The notes beneath the pieces are model-generated. The model worked only from the letters and a program-made list of their open reading frames with translations, was not told where the DNA came from and made no database searches. A stretch of 64,000 nucleotides of DNA, taken from the NCBI RefSeq assembly GCF_002127965.1, contig NZ_CP018787.1:2294001-2358000 (forward strand), read 5' to 3'. The stretch is from Oxalobacter formigenes (lineage in GTDB: Bacteria > Pseudomonadota > Gammaproteobacteria > Burkholderiales > Burkholderiaceae_D). The position numbers and the translations under genes were made by a program. Positions 1 through 8,440 of this stretch are shown here, piece by piece (within the stretch, counting starts at the first letter, position 1; each line of letters starts with the position of its first letter).

Positions 1-697
1 ACTCGTCGGCATCTGGAACCGCAACTTTCTTGGATATTCATCCGTTTCCATCGCGCCTTATCTTCAGGATCTGATCAGTTTTTCGAATTATCTCCAGCAA
101 CTTGAAATGGAAAGCAATGGGAAACAGGTTCGGAAAAACGGTGAAGCCGTTGAATACAGGACCTGTCCCGTCATCTGGGGAAATGTCGGGACGAACGGTC
201 AGCACGCCTATTTCCAGCTCTTGCATCAGGGCACAGAAATAATTCCGGTCGATTTCATCACGGCACTCCAGCCCCATCACACTTTGCCAAAACATCATGC
301 GGCATTATTGGCCAATTGTTTCGCCCAGTCGGAAGCGTTAATGGTCGGCAAATCTGCCGAAAAGGTGCGTGCCGATCTCGAGGCTGCCGGTATGTCTACT
401 GCCGAAATAGAAGTACAGACACCCCAGAGAATGTTCCCCGGCAACCGGCCGAGCAACACCATCCTGATGAATGTGCTGCGCCCTGAAACGCTTGGAGCGT
501 TAATGGCACTCTATGAACACAAGACTTTTGTTCAGGGAGCTATCTGGAACGTCAACAGCTTTGACCAGTGGGGTGTCGAACTGGGCAAGCTTCTGGCAAA
601 AACCATTGAAAATGAACTTGAAGGAGACGAGTTGGCCCATCACGACAGTTCAACTTCAGGTTTGATTGCACTGGCAAAAGCAAGCCTGAAAAAATAA
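1..697 (+). CDS. pgi: Glucose-6-phosphate isomerase, C-terminal part (cut by window start)
   Basis: Phosphoglucose isomerase interconverts glucose-6-phosphate and fructose-6-phosphate in the cytoplasm. The reading frame is open from base 2, so the gene begins before the window and only about 231 C-terminal residues are seen. The family signature is clear: TNGQHAYFQLLHQGT carries the catalytic histidine, and NSFDQWGVELGK near the end matches PGI signature 2 with the catalytic lysine. An internal ATG at 107 is not the true start, because the residues before it (LVGIWNRNFLG, QQLEMESNGK) are conserved PGI sequence. A bidirectional terminator follows at once. Transaldolase lies on the same strand 1.9 kb downstream, but a gene on the other strand separates them. 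Identity is secure. Confidence 0.96.
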   Translation, partial: LVGIWNRNFLGYSSVSIAPYLQDLISFSNYLQQLEMESNGKQVRKNGEAVEYRTCPVIWGNVGTNGQHAYFQLLHQGTEIIPVDFITALQPHHTLPKHHAALLANCFAQSEALMVGKSAEKVRADLEAAGMSTAEIEVQTPQRMFPGNRPSNTILMNVLRPETLGALMALYEHKTFVQGAIWNVNSFDQWGVELGKLLAKTIENELEGDELAHHDSSTSGLIALAKASLKK

Positions 698-710
698 ATC
701 GTGTCCCAAT

Positions 711-743
711 AAAAAAAGCACAATCGACGATTGTGCTTTTTTT
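711..743. terminator. Bidirectional intrinsic terminator between pgi and the DUF1254 gene
   Basis: A long perfect inverted repeat (GCACAATCG / CGATTGTGC) has a 1-base centre and is flanked by an A run on the left and a T run on the right. It can terminate both pgi (plus) and the convergent lipoprotein gene (minus). Confidence 0.85.
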
Positions 744-755
744 GCTTTCCGGTCT

Positions 756-2285
756 TTATCGATACGCCGTCCTGATGAGAGCAGGTTGTTTCAATTTCGG
801 ATAAACAGGTAATGAAACCGATGCACTGTCCTGTGACGAACTGTTATTCATTCTGATGATTTTCGGCGATGGCCACTGACCTTTCAATACTTCTTCTTTT
901 GGCTGGTACAGTTGGAGCAGCAGGAAGAACCTTCCCTCCGGAACCGGCATCCAGTTGGACAGTTTTTCCTCTCCCGGTTTTTGCTGTTGGAGATACAGTG
1001 TTAAAGTCCCATCCTCATTCAATTTGAATGATTGCCGTGTCGAACTGATCGTGAAGGAACTGGACGGATTGAATCCTGAAAACTGTTGCGATACCGGATA
1101 AGCCGACAGAGACCAGAAAGCGCTGACCGGGGGCAAATTATTCTTTTCGAATCTCAGTTCATACTGGTTCTTGCCGTTCAGTTTCTTGTTACTTGCGCTG
1201 ACTTCATAGATGATGCCCCAGATTTCCTCTGAAGAATTTCCGTAAAGATTTTTTGAAGCGATATAGGCCCGGTAAGGATAATTTTCCTTCAGCAAATTGG
1301 AACTGGTGCCAAACAGGACAGGAGCCTTGACGTTCGTCTTCGACATCGTATCCAGTTCTGCCTGCCCGGCAGCCATTCCATCTATCAAGGCTTTTTTCTC
1401 TGAATCCGACATGGTGGAATAATCGAAGGCCTTGCCCGGTACGATTCCGATTTCGGCAAAGCGTTTCATCATGCCGTTTTCTTCTTTTGGAATCGTGCAA
1501 AACTGCAGCATGAAATTGAGATAAGTGAAAAATTCCGGCGTTTTGGCCTTTGCCGAGTTATAAACCGGAAAATTCAATGGCTGCGGAGATGGTGGCGGAG
1601 TTGTATGAGCATACTGGCTTAAGGGTTCGATTTTATATTGATTCATTATTTTCGTATTTTTTTCAGCGCCGGTCATATCCCCGGTCTGAAGCCGGAACAT
1701 GACAAATACGAATGCAGAGGGCGATTCGACCACTCGTGAAATACCTTCCGGTTTGTCCCCTTTCCATCCAGGAGCGACAATCAACAGGCGTCCTCCCCTG
1801 CTTCCATCTTTCAGGCTGCTGAAATAATCGAAATCGTTTCCGAACAGATCGACGAACTGAACGGAAAAATAACGTTTGCTCTCTACTTGTGAAATCGTAA
1901 CGACAGCAGGTTCACGACGTAAATCCAGCCAGGCACTCCCGTAGGCCATATCCGTTTTACCCGGTTTCACACTGATTTCGGTCTGGGCCTGTATTTTTTC
2001 CTCATTGCCGTTTTCCGTCGCTTCTTCCGTTTCGGTGACTTCCACTTCGGCAGTCAACTGCACAGGCAAAACAGCCAGTTCATTGAAAGGTTTCACGAAA
2101 TTCGGATTTTGCGTATCGATGGCAGAAATGCTCATATTCCGATAATTTTCAACGATCGGATATCCATAGATATAAGCCTCTTTGGCAATCTGGGTGATTT
2201 CCGTTTCATTGAGACGTTTTTTCTGATGACAGGACGCCAGCAAAAAAACCGTCATTAAACCAATCAAAATATGGGTGAATTTCAT
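756..2285 (-). CDS. DUF1254/DUF1214 domain lipoprotein
   Basis: A 509-residue exported protein. The N-terminus is a lipoprotein signal with lipobox LLASC (cysteine 19), so it should be lipid-anchored in the periplasm or outer membrane. The N-terminal half has the DUF1254 pattern (EAYIYGYPIVENYRNM and SAWLDLRREPAVVTI). The C-terminal third has the DUF1214 pattern (FWSLSAYPVSQQF and the GRFFLLLQLYQPKEEVL end region). Members of this family are widespread in proteobacteria and have no settled biochemical role. The gene stands alone between pgi and tal on the opposite strand, and ends on the shared terminator. Family assignment is firm; function is unknown. Nothing in the sequence suggests recent transfer. 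Confidence 0.85.
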   Translation of the reverse strand: MKFTHILIGLMTVFLLASCHQKKRLNETEITQIAKEAYIYGYPIVENYRNMSISAIDTQNPNFVKPFNELAVLPVQLTAEVEVTETEEATENGNEEKIQAQTEISVKPGKTDMAYGSAWLDLRREPAVVTISQVESKRYFSVQFVDLFGNDFDYFSSLKDGSRGGRLLIVAPGWKGDKPEGISRVVESPSAFVFVMFRLQTGDMTGAEKNTKIMNQYKIEPLSQYAHTTPPPSPQPLNFPVYNSAKAKTPEFFTYLNFMLQFCTIPKEENGMMKRFAEIGIVPGKAFDYSTMSDSEKKALIDGMAAGQAELDTMSKTNVKAPVLFGTSSNLLKENYPYRAYIASKNLYGNSSEEIWGIIYEVSASNKKLNGKNQYELRFEKNNLPPVSAFWSLSAYPVSQQFSGFNPSSSFTISSTRQSFKLNEDGTLTLYLQQQKPGEEKLSNWMPVPEGRFFLLLQLYQPKEEVLKGQWPSPKIIRMNNSSSQDSASVSLPVYPKLKQPALIRTAYR

Positions 2286-2644
2286 AAAATCAGTCGATTA
2301 TGGTCAGCGAAACAATTTTGTCATAAAAACTTAATAAAACACCGTTCAAGTGAAGTGAATCGTACTTCAGCCCATGCCAAATTTCCACGAAAGATTGGAT
2401 ATATCAATAAAATATTTTTTGTCGTTCGCTTATACTGGTACCAGAAACATATTCAGGCGGAACAATACTTCACGGAATTGCAGAGAAATGACAATTCATT
2501 CCCCTGTCGGCTGATATCTTCACGCTTTAATCCGTTTTTCATATTGATTATTCCCGTACAGAGGTAACAGAGCCGCCATTATGTGTTAATTTAAAACAGT
2601 GATTCCATGTCCAAGCTGCCTCAACCTTTTGTGAAAGTAAATAT
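2286..2644. other. Intergenic region between divergent DUF1254 lipoprotein and tal
   Basis: About 360 bases that must hold the divergent promoters of the lipoprotein gene and tal. I found no convincing -35/-10 pair, operator palindrome or RNA gene. Open frames across it lack coding character. Confidence 0.5.
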
Positions 2645-3580
2645 ATGAACCAACTGGAACAATTGAAACACTATACGACCGTTGTAGCAGACACAGGTGA
2701 TTTCCAGTCTATCCAGCGTTATTCTCCTGAAGATTCCACGACCAATCCCTCGCTGATTCTGAAAGCCGTTCAGAAAGATACCTATGAGTCGCTTCTGGAA
2801 AAAACCGTTCGTGACAATAAAGGCAAAACAACGGAAGAAATCATGGACCGCCTGCTGGTCGCTTTCGGGGTGGAAATTCTGAAAATCGTCCCGGGCCGCG
2901 TTTCAACCGAAACGGATGCACGCCTGTCGTTCGATACCGAAGGCAGCATCAAAAAGGGTCGTGAACTGATTGCGCTTTACAAGGCAAATGGCATTTCCCC
3001 TGATCGTGTCCTGATCAAAATCGCTTCCACCTGGGAAGGTATCCGTGCGGCAGAAGTTCTCCAGAAAGAAGGCATCCGCTGCAATATGACGCTGATGTTT
3101 TCCCTGCCGCAGGCCGTTGCCTGTGCCGAGGCAAAAGTCCAGCTCATTTCCCCATTCGTCGGCCGCATTTACGACTGGTACAAAAAACAGACTGGAACCG
3201 ATTACGCTGGAGCAGACGATCCCGGGGTCCAGTCCGTCAAACGCATTTACGATTATTACCGCAAGTTCGGATATCCAACCGAAGTGATGGGAGCCAGTTT
3301 CCGAAACACGTCCCAGATCATCGAACTGGCCGGTTGCGATCTTTTGACGATCAGTCCGGAACTGTTGCAAAAACTGTCCGAATCCGATGCGCCGGTTACC
3401 CGCAAACTCAGCCCGGAACTTGCCAAAGCCGATCCGATCGAAAGAGTCAGTTACGACGAAAAATCATTCAGGCTTGCCTTGAACGACGAAGCGATGGCGA
3501 CTGAAAAACTTTCCGAAGGAATCCGCCTGTTTTGCGCAGATACGGTAAAATTGGAAAAAATGATCGACGCCCTGCGCTGA
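2645..3580 (+). CDS. tal: Transaldolase (TalB type)
   Basis: Transfers a dihydroxyacetone unit between sedoheptulose-7-phosphate and glyceraldehyde-3-phosphate in the non-oxidative pentose phosphate pathway. At 311 residues it has the length of class I TalB/TalA enzymes. The Schiff-base lysine is K125 within [11 protein letters not shown]. The conserved acid residues sit at D16 (VVADTGDF) and E89 ([10 protein letters not shown]), and the [10 protein letters not shown] signature is at 32-41. These positions are shifted by about seven from E. coli TalB. The ATG is preceded by a weak GAAAG. A perfect 16-bp hairpin follows the stop codon. The enzyme links to glycolysis through pgi upstream and would supply pentoses and erythrose-4-phosphate for biosynthesis. 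Confidence 0.97.
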   Translation: MNQLEQLKHYTTVVADTGDFQSIQRYSPEDSTTNPSLILKAVQKDTYESLLEKTVRDNKGKTTEEIMDRLLVAFGVEILKIVPGRVSTETDARLSFDTEGSIKKGRELIALYKANGISPDRVLIKIASTWEGIRAAEVLQKEGIRCNMTLMFSLPQAVACAEAKVQLISPFVGRIYDWYKKQTGTDYAGADDPGVQSVKRIYDYYRKFGYPTEVMGASFRNTSQIIELAGCDLLTISPELLQKLSESDAPVTRKLSPELAKADPIERVSYDEKSFRLALNDEAMATEKLSEGIRLFCADTVKLEKMIDALR

Positions 3581-3611
3581 TCGGTTCAAAAAATTCATTT
3601 GTTTCATTTCT

Positions 3612-3647
3612 GAATGGTGCTTTCTTCTGACGAAGAAAGCACCATTC
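3612..3647. terminator. Strong hairpin after tal (terminator-like, no clear T tract)
   Basis: A perfect 16-bp inverted repeat (GAATGGTGCTTTCTTC and its complement) with a 4-base loop starts 32 bases after the tal stop. Neither side carries a proper T run (GTGGTTTTGG follows on the plus strand). It could slow transcription, stabilise the tal mRNA 3' end or assist Rho. Confidence 0.5.
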
Positions 3648-3723
3648 GTGGTTTTGGGGAACGGTTTTTTGATTAATACTCGTTCTCATTTACGGTTTTT
3701 ATTATTGATTCAACCCTTTTATC

Positions 3724-6303
3724 ATGACGACAAATCAACCCACTATCGGCGAAGTCATCCAGAAAAAGAAAATTCATGGCCTGACATCGAAGGAGGCCGA
3801 AGAAAGACTGCAAGCGGAAGGGTTGAATGAACTGTCATCCGCCAAACCCCAATCGATTCTTGCGATTGCATGGGGCGTTGTATCGGAACCCATGTTCCTG
3901 TTACTGCTTTCCTGCGGCATCATCTATCTGTTGATCGGTAATCTGGAGGATGCCCTGATTTTGCTGGGTTCCGTCGCGATTATCGTGACCATGAGTTTTT
4001 TTCAGGAAAAGAAAAGCGAAAGGACACTTGAAGCATTGCGCGATTTGACGAGTCCGCGCGCACTCGTCTTGCGGGATGATGAACAAATCCGGATTTCCGG
4101 CAAAGACGTCGTTCGTGAAGATATCATTTTCCTCTCCGAAGGTGATCGCGTCCCGGCAGACGCCTATTTGCTGGAAGCGCAAAACATGACTGTCGACGAG
4201 TCGCTTTTAACAGGTGAATCAGTCCCCGTACGCAAACAGGCTTCCGACACGGGTGATATCTCTTCCGAAAGCAAGCCCGGTGGCGACGATTTGCCTTTCC
4301 TGTTTTCCGGTTCACTCGTCGTACAGGGAAAAGGCATCGCCCGCGTGACGGCGATCGGTGAAAGAACCGAACTGGGAAAAATCGGCAAGGCACTTTCTTC
4401 GCAGGAGACTGAAACCAGCCGGGTTCAGGCGGAAACGAGCCATGCCGTCAAGGTCGTGGCCACCACCAGCGCCGCACTCGTCGGTCTTCTGGTTATCTGG
4501 TACGGCATAACCCGTCATGACTGGTTGAATGGCATTCTGGCCGGTTTGACGCTGGCGATGAGTATCATGCCTGCTGAATTCCCTTTGGTTCTGGCGATTT
4601 TCCTCGGCCTCGGTGCATGGCGCATGGCACAAAAACATGTCCTGACACGCCGGATACCTGCTATCGAAATGCTGGGAGCGGCCACGGTTTTATGCGTTGA
4701 CAAAACCGGGACGCTGACACAAAACCGTATGGTTTTATCGAAAATCATGACTCATGGCGATCTCTACACTTTTGATGGAGAAGCGTCATTAAAACACGAT
4801 AACTTTCCGGAAAAATTCCATGAAACACTGGAATTCGCCATGCTCTCCAGCCAGCGGGATCCTTTCGATCCGATGGAACGGGCCATCCAGCAAGCCGGGC
4901 GGCAGGTATTGGCAGGAACCGAACATATTCATGACAGCTGGTCGCTGGTTGAGGAATACCCTCTTTCACGCGAATTGCTGGCAATCTCCCGTGTCTGGCG
5001 TTCTCCCGATCTGACCCAATATGTCATTGCCGCCAAGGGTGCACCTGAAGCGATTATGGATCTTTGCCATCTGGATGAAAAAACGATGGCGACTATTTCT
5101 GAACAGGTCAATTCCCTTGCCGAACAGGGTTTGCGCGTTCTGGCTGTCGCCAAAGCGTCTTTCAGCCATAAAGAACTTCCTTCCCAGCAGCATGATTTCG
5201 ATTTCGAATTTTTGGGAATTATCGGTCTGGCCGATCCATTACGGCCGACTGTGAGAACGGCTGTGAAAGAATGCCTGACCGCCGGTATCCGGGTCATCAT
5301 GATCACCGGCGATTATCCGGCCACGGCAAAAAAGATTGCCGAAGAAGCGGGTCTGGACGCCAGCGGTGTGGTTCTGACGGGACAGGAAATGGAGTTTTTA
5401 AGCCCCGAAGAACTGAAAGAACGCATCCGGAAAGGGAATGTTTTTTGCAGGGCAACACCGGAACAGAAACTCCAGCTCGTCAACATGCTGAAAGAAAATG
5501 GCGAGATCGTGGCGATGACAGGCGACGGCGTCAACGATGCCCCGGCTTTGAAATCGGCCCATATCGGTATTGCGATGGGTGAAAGGGGTACCGATGTCGC
5601 CCGTGAATCGGCTTCGCTCGTTTTGTTGAATGACGATTTTTCATCCATCGTCTGTGCCGTCAGACTGGGCAGGCGTATTTTCGACAATATCCGCAAGGCG
5701 GTCGTCTTCATCGTTGCAGCTCACATCCCTATTGCCGGATTGTCGCTCATTCCTGTCATGCTGGGATGGCCTTTGATGCTGTTGCCGATCCATATCGTGT
5801 TTTTCGAATTGATGGTCGATCCGATCTGTTCGGTGGCTTTTGAAAATGAACCGGAAGAAACCGATGTCATGACACGGCCTCCCCGTCCCACTAATGCCAG
5901 GATTTTCGACAAATCCATACTGCTGCTGGGCGTCAAACAGGGACTGGCCCTTCTCGCATGGGTCGTCTTCGTTTACTGGTTTGCGCAGAAAAACGGTTTC
6001 GATTCCGAACAGGCCAGAACGCTGACCTTTACGGCAATGATTATGGGTGATATCTGGCTGATCCTGATCAACCGTTCCTGGAGCCGGTCTTTTTTCAAAT
6101 CACTTGTGCAACCGAACAGGATTTTGTGGTCAGTTCTCGCTGCGACGATAGCCGTGCTGGTAGTCGGAATCTTCGTACCGGCAGTACGAACCCTGTTCCA
6201 TTTTGGCGCCGTTCAGTGGGGATACATCGTCATATCGATTGTAGCAACAGCCGTGTTTACAGGACTGATTTCACTGATTCCGTTTTTCAGAAGGCAAAAA
6301 TGA
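3724..6303 (+). CDS. Cation-translocating P-type ATPase (Ca2+-ATPase-like, P2 family)
   Basis: An 859-residue inner-membrane ATP-driven cation pump. It has an N-terminal cation-ATPase segment, the actuator motif TGES (163-166), the phosphorylated aspartate in DKTGTLT (D326), and the hinge TGDGVNDAP (from 599). Hydrophobic segments surround these, and a C-terminal membrane block (from about 660) ends at the C-terminus. The M4 ion-site motif reads PAEFP (283-287), where related bacterial pumps commonly have PEEFP or PEGLP, so one acidic residue is absent. The segment with FFELMVDPICSVAFENEPEE resembles M6 of P2-type pumps. Ca2+ is the usual guess, but substrate cannot be read from sequence. It is a single gene, convergent with the regulator at 6309 and only 5 bases from it. 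Confidence 0.85.
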   Translation: MTTNQPTIGEVIQKKKIHGLTSKEAEERLQAEGLNELSSAKPQSILAIAWGVVSEPMFLLLLSCGIIYLLIGNLEDALILLGSVAIIVTMSFFQEKKSERTLEALRDLTSPRALVLRDDEQIRISGKDVVREDIIFLSEGDRVPADAYLLEAQNMTVDESLLTGESVPVRKQASDTGDISSESKPGGDDLPFLFSGSLVVQGKGIARVTAIGERTELGKIGKALSSQETETSRVQAETSHAVKVVATTSAALVGLLVIWYGITRHDWLNGILAGLTLAMSIMPAEFPLVLAIFLGLGAWRMAQKHVLTRRIPAIEMLGAATVLCVDKTGTLTQNRMVLSKIMTHGDLYTFDGEASLKHDNFPEKFHETLEFAMLSSQRDPFDPMERAIQQAGRQVLAGTEHIHDSWSLVEEYPLSRELLAISRVWRSPDLTQYVIAAKGAPEAIMDLCHLDEKTMATISEQVNSLAEQGLRVLAVAKASFSHKELPSQQHDFDFEFLGIIGLADPLRPTVRTAVKECLTAGIRVIMITGDYPATAKKIAEEAGLDASGVVLTGQEMEFLSPEELKERIRKGNVFCRATPEQKLQLVNMLKENGEIVAMTGDGVNDAPALKSAHIGIAMGERGTDVARESASLVLLNDDFSSIVCAVRLGRRIFDNIRKAVVFIVAAHIPIAGLSLIPVMLGWPLMLLPIHIVFFELMVDPICSVAFENEPEETDVMTRPPRPTNARIFDKSILLLGVKQGLALLAWVVFVYWFAQKNGFDSEQARTLTFTAMIMGDIWLILINRSWSRSFFKSLVQPNRILWSVLAATIAVLVVGIFVPAVRTLFHFGAVQWGYIVISIVATAVFTGLISLIPFFRRQK

Positions 6304-6308
6304 AAGGG

Positions 6309-6941
6309 TCACTTTTTCAGATGTGGATTGTGTCGAAGCATAGCGAAAAGCGCGTTATTCACCCGTTTGGTATCTTCGATCAAATCGAAGCTGTCAGGCA
6401 TAAACAACCAGCTGCGCAATAGCCCGGAGAAAGTGAATCCCATCAGACGGGAAGCCAGTCCGATATCGAGATCTTCAGGCAATTGCTTTCTCAATTGTGC
6501 ATTGCTGAGAGTATTTTGTATCATGCTATTGCAATAGGTTTGCCATTCTTTTTGCTGGATGACAATGGCATCGGATTCATCCGTGTATTCGCATTTATGA
6601 AAAAGGATATTCAAAACCTTCCGGTAATGCGGGTTATCGATGATGCCCTGCATAAGATTTTCATGCCCGGCACTCAATTGTTCAAGCGGATCTTCTGTAT
6701 CCTTGTCAGCTGTTTTTTCAACAAGTGCTTTCATCGGACCACGGACTCTGTCGCACATGGCTTCAAACAATTCCACCTTGTTTTTGAAATGCCAATATAT
6801 GGCGCCACGGGTCACGCCCGCTGCTTCCGCAATTTCGTTCAAGGTCGTCCGTGAAACCCCTCTTGCATTAAAAACATCCTCGGCTGCATCGAGAATTCGT
6901 TCACGAGTTTCAAGAGGTTTTTTTCGTACGGCGCCTTCCAT
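6309..6941 (-). CDS. acrR: TetR/AcrR-family repressor of the adjacent efflux operon
   Basis: A 210-residue TetR-type transcriptional repressor. The N-terminal helix-turn-helix is canonical: ILDAAEDVFNARG, then TTLNEIAEAAGVTRGAIYWHF. The C-terminal two thirds form the ligand-binding helical domain, as in AcrR/TtgR/SmeT. I chose the ATG at 6941 over a GTG six bases upstream because AAGGA sits seven bases before the ATG. It is divergent from acrA, and an AcrR-type palindrome lies in the shared 213-base gap, so autoregulation and control of acrAB-oprM by hydrophobic drugs or bile-like compounds is the natural model (inference from family and position). The symbol is by analogy with the enteric gene. 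Confidence 0.88.
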   Translation of the reverse strand: MEGAVRKKPLETRERILDAAEDVFNARGVSRTTLNEIAEAAGVTRGAIYWHFKNKVELFEAMCDRVRGPMKALVEKTADKDTEDPLEQLSAGHENLMQGIIDNPHYRKVLNILFHKCEYTDESDAIVIQQKEWQTYCNSMIQNTLSNAQLRKQLPEDLDIGLASRLMGFTFSGLLRSWLFMPDSFDLIEDTKRVNNALFAMLRHNPHLKK

Positions 6942-7027
6942 TAGCACTTCCTTTTAACAAGTTGTAACAATTTATTAGTGTTGTTGCGCAAAAATATCGT
7001 CTGAACGATAATCAGGAGAAATAGATT

Positions 7028-7049
7028 ACATACATTCATGATTGTATGT
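7028..7049. promoter_or_regulatory. AcrR-type operator palindrome between acrR and acrA
   Basis: ACATACA and TGTATGT form a 7-base inverted repeat separated by 8 bases. The arms, spacing and outer T/A resemble the enteric acrAB operator as I remember it (TACATACA ... TGTATGTA). It lies about 105 bases before the acrA start codon and 87 bases before acrR, where a repressor could block both promoters. Confidence 0.72.
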
Positions 7050-7154
7050 TAGATTACCTTCCCAGTCATCTACAATATGGCCTTTATTTTTATATAAATT
7101 GGTTTTCCTGTTTCCTGACCAATTGAAAACCGATCCATTACACAAAAAAAATCC

Positions 7155-8420
7155 ATGAGATCCATTTCCTGTTTAAAAAGCGTAGGCGCTGCCCTCATAG
7201 CCGTTTCTCTCCTTTCCGCCTGCGGCGACAAAGCCGCACCACCGGCCCAGTTGCCAGAGGCGGCATATGTGACGATCGCCCCTGAAAAAAGAGCGGTTGA
7301 AAACGAATTGCCAGGCCGTCTGGAATCGTACCGGACAGCAGAAGTGCGTGCCCGTGTTCCCGGTATTGTTTTGAAGCGGACCTTTGAAGAAGGCGCATTT
7401 GTCAAGCAGGGACAGGTTCTCTTCAAGATCGATCCCCGAAGCTATCAGGCTTCGGTGCAAAACGCCAAAGCAGCGCTTTCACGTGCAGAAGCCAACAAGG
7501 TGCAGGCCGACCTGAAACTGAAACGGTACAAACCTCTGGTCGAAATCAACGCCATCAGCAAACAGGAATATGATGATGCGATTGCCGCTGCAAAACAGGC
7601 AAGCGCCGATGTTGAAGCCGCCAAGGCCACTCTGGTCAACAACAAGTTGAATCTGGAATATGCGACCGTTACCGCTCCGATTTCCGGACGGATCGGCCGT
7701 GCAATGGTGACTGAAGGCGCACTGGTCGGACAAAACGAAGCGACTCTTCTGGCCACTATCCAGCAGATCAACCCGATTTACCTGAACCTGACCCAGTCGA
7801 GCGCCGAATTGCTGAAACTGCGCCAGATGATGCAAAGCGGGGCCTTGAAAGATGCGGAAAAATCCGGCCTGAAAGTTACCATGGTCATGGAAGACGGTTC
7901 GATTTACCCACACACCGGTAAATTGCTCTTTTCTGATATTTCTGTTGATCCGACTACAGGTGAACTGGCCTTGAGGGCCCTTTTCCCCAATCCGGATAAT
8001 ATGCTGTTGCCGGGCATGTTCGTCCGTGCCCGCCTCGAACAGGCTGTCAACGAAAATGCCATTACTGTTCCCCAACAGGCTGTCCAGCATACCAATGACG
8101 GCTCGCAGGTCATCGTCATCAATCAGGAAAACAAGGCTGAGATCCGTCAGGTCAAGACGACCAGCGCTATCGGTAACCGCTGGCTCGTGACCGAAGGGCT
8201 GCAACCCGGAGACCGCGTGATTGTCGAAGGATTGCAGAAAGTCAGACCAGGTTCACCAGTCAATCCAGTTGAATGGGTCGATCCGATGGCTCCTGCCAAG
8301 GCTCCAGCCGAAACCCCTGCCGCCGCTGCGCCGGCTACTGAAGCCGGTTCCAAAGCGGCTGACGGCGGGGCTGCCGCTGGCGCCGCTGAAGGACAGGCAC
8401 AAACCACTCAGGCTAAATAA
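7155..8420 (+). CDS. acrA: RND efflux periplasmic adaptor lipoprotein (AcrA/MexA family)
   Basis: Membrane fusion protein that bridges the inner-membrane pump and the outer-membrane channel. 421 residues. Signal with lipobox LLSAC (cysteine about residue 23) gives lipid anchoring. A lipoyl half-motif (EVRARVPGIVLKRTFEEGAF) is followed by a long helical hairpin rich in Ala, Lys and Gln (about 100-165). The second lipoyl half (YATVTAPISGRIGRAMVTEG) and beta-barrel (GMFVRARLEQ) follow. The last 55 residues are an unusually Ala/Pro-rich tail, which looks disordered. It is the first gene of the acrA-acrB-oprM operon, 20 bases before acrB, behind the AcrR-type operator. Confidence 0.96.
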   Translation: MRSISCLKSVGAALIAVSLLSACGDKAAPPAQLPEAAYVTIAPEKRAVENELPGRLESYRTAEVRARVPGIVLKRTFEEGAFVKQGQVLFKIDPRSYQASVQNAKAALSRAEANKVQADLKLKRYKPLVEINAISKQEYDDAIAAAKQASADVEAAKATLVNNKLNLEYATVTAPISGRIGRAMVTEGALVGQNEATLLATIQQINPIYLNLTQSSAELLKLRQMMQSGALKDAEKSGLKVTMVMEDGSIYPHTGKLLFSDISVDPTTGELALRALFPNPDNMLLPGMFVRARLEQAVNENAITVPQQAVQHTNDGSQVIVINQENKAEIRQVKTTSAIGNRWLVTEGLQPGDRVIVEGLQKVRPGSPVNPVEWVDPMAPAKAPAETPAAAAPATEAGSKAADGGAAAGAAEGQAQTTQAK

Positions 8421-8440
8421 GCAAAAATAAGGAACATTTT

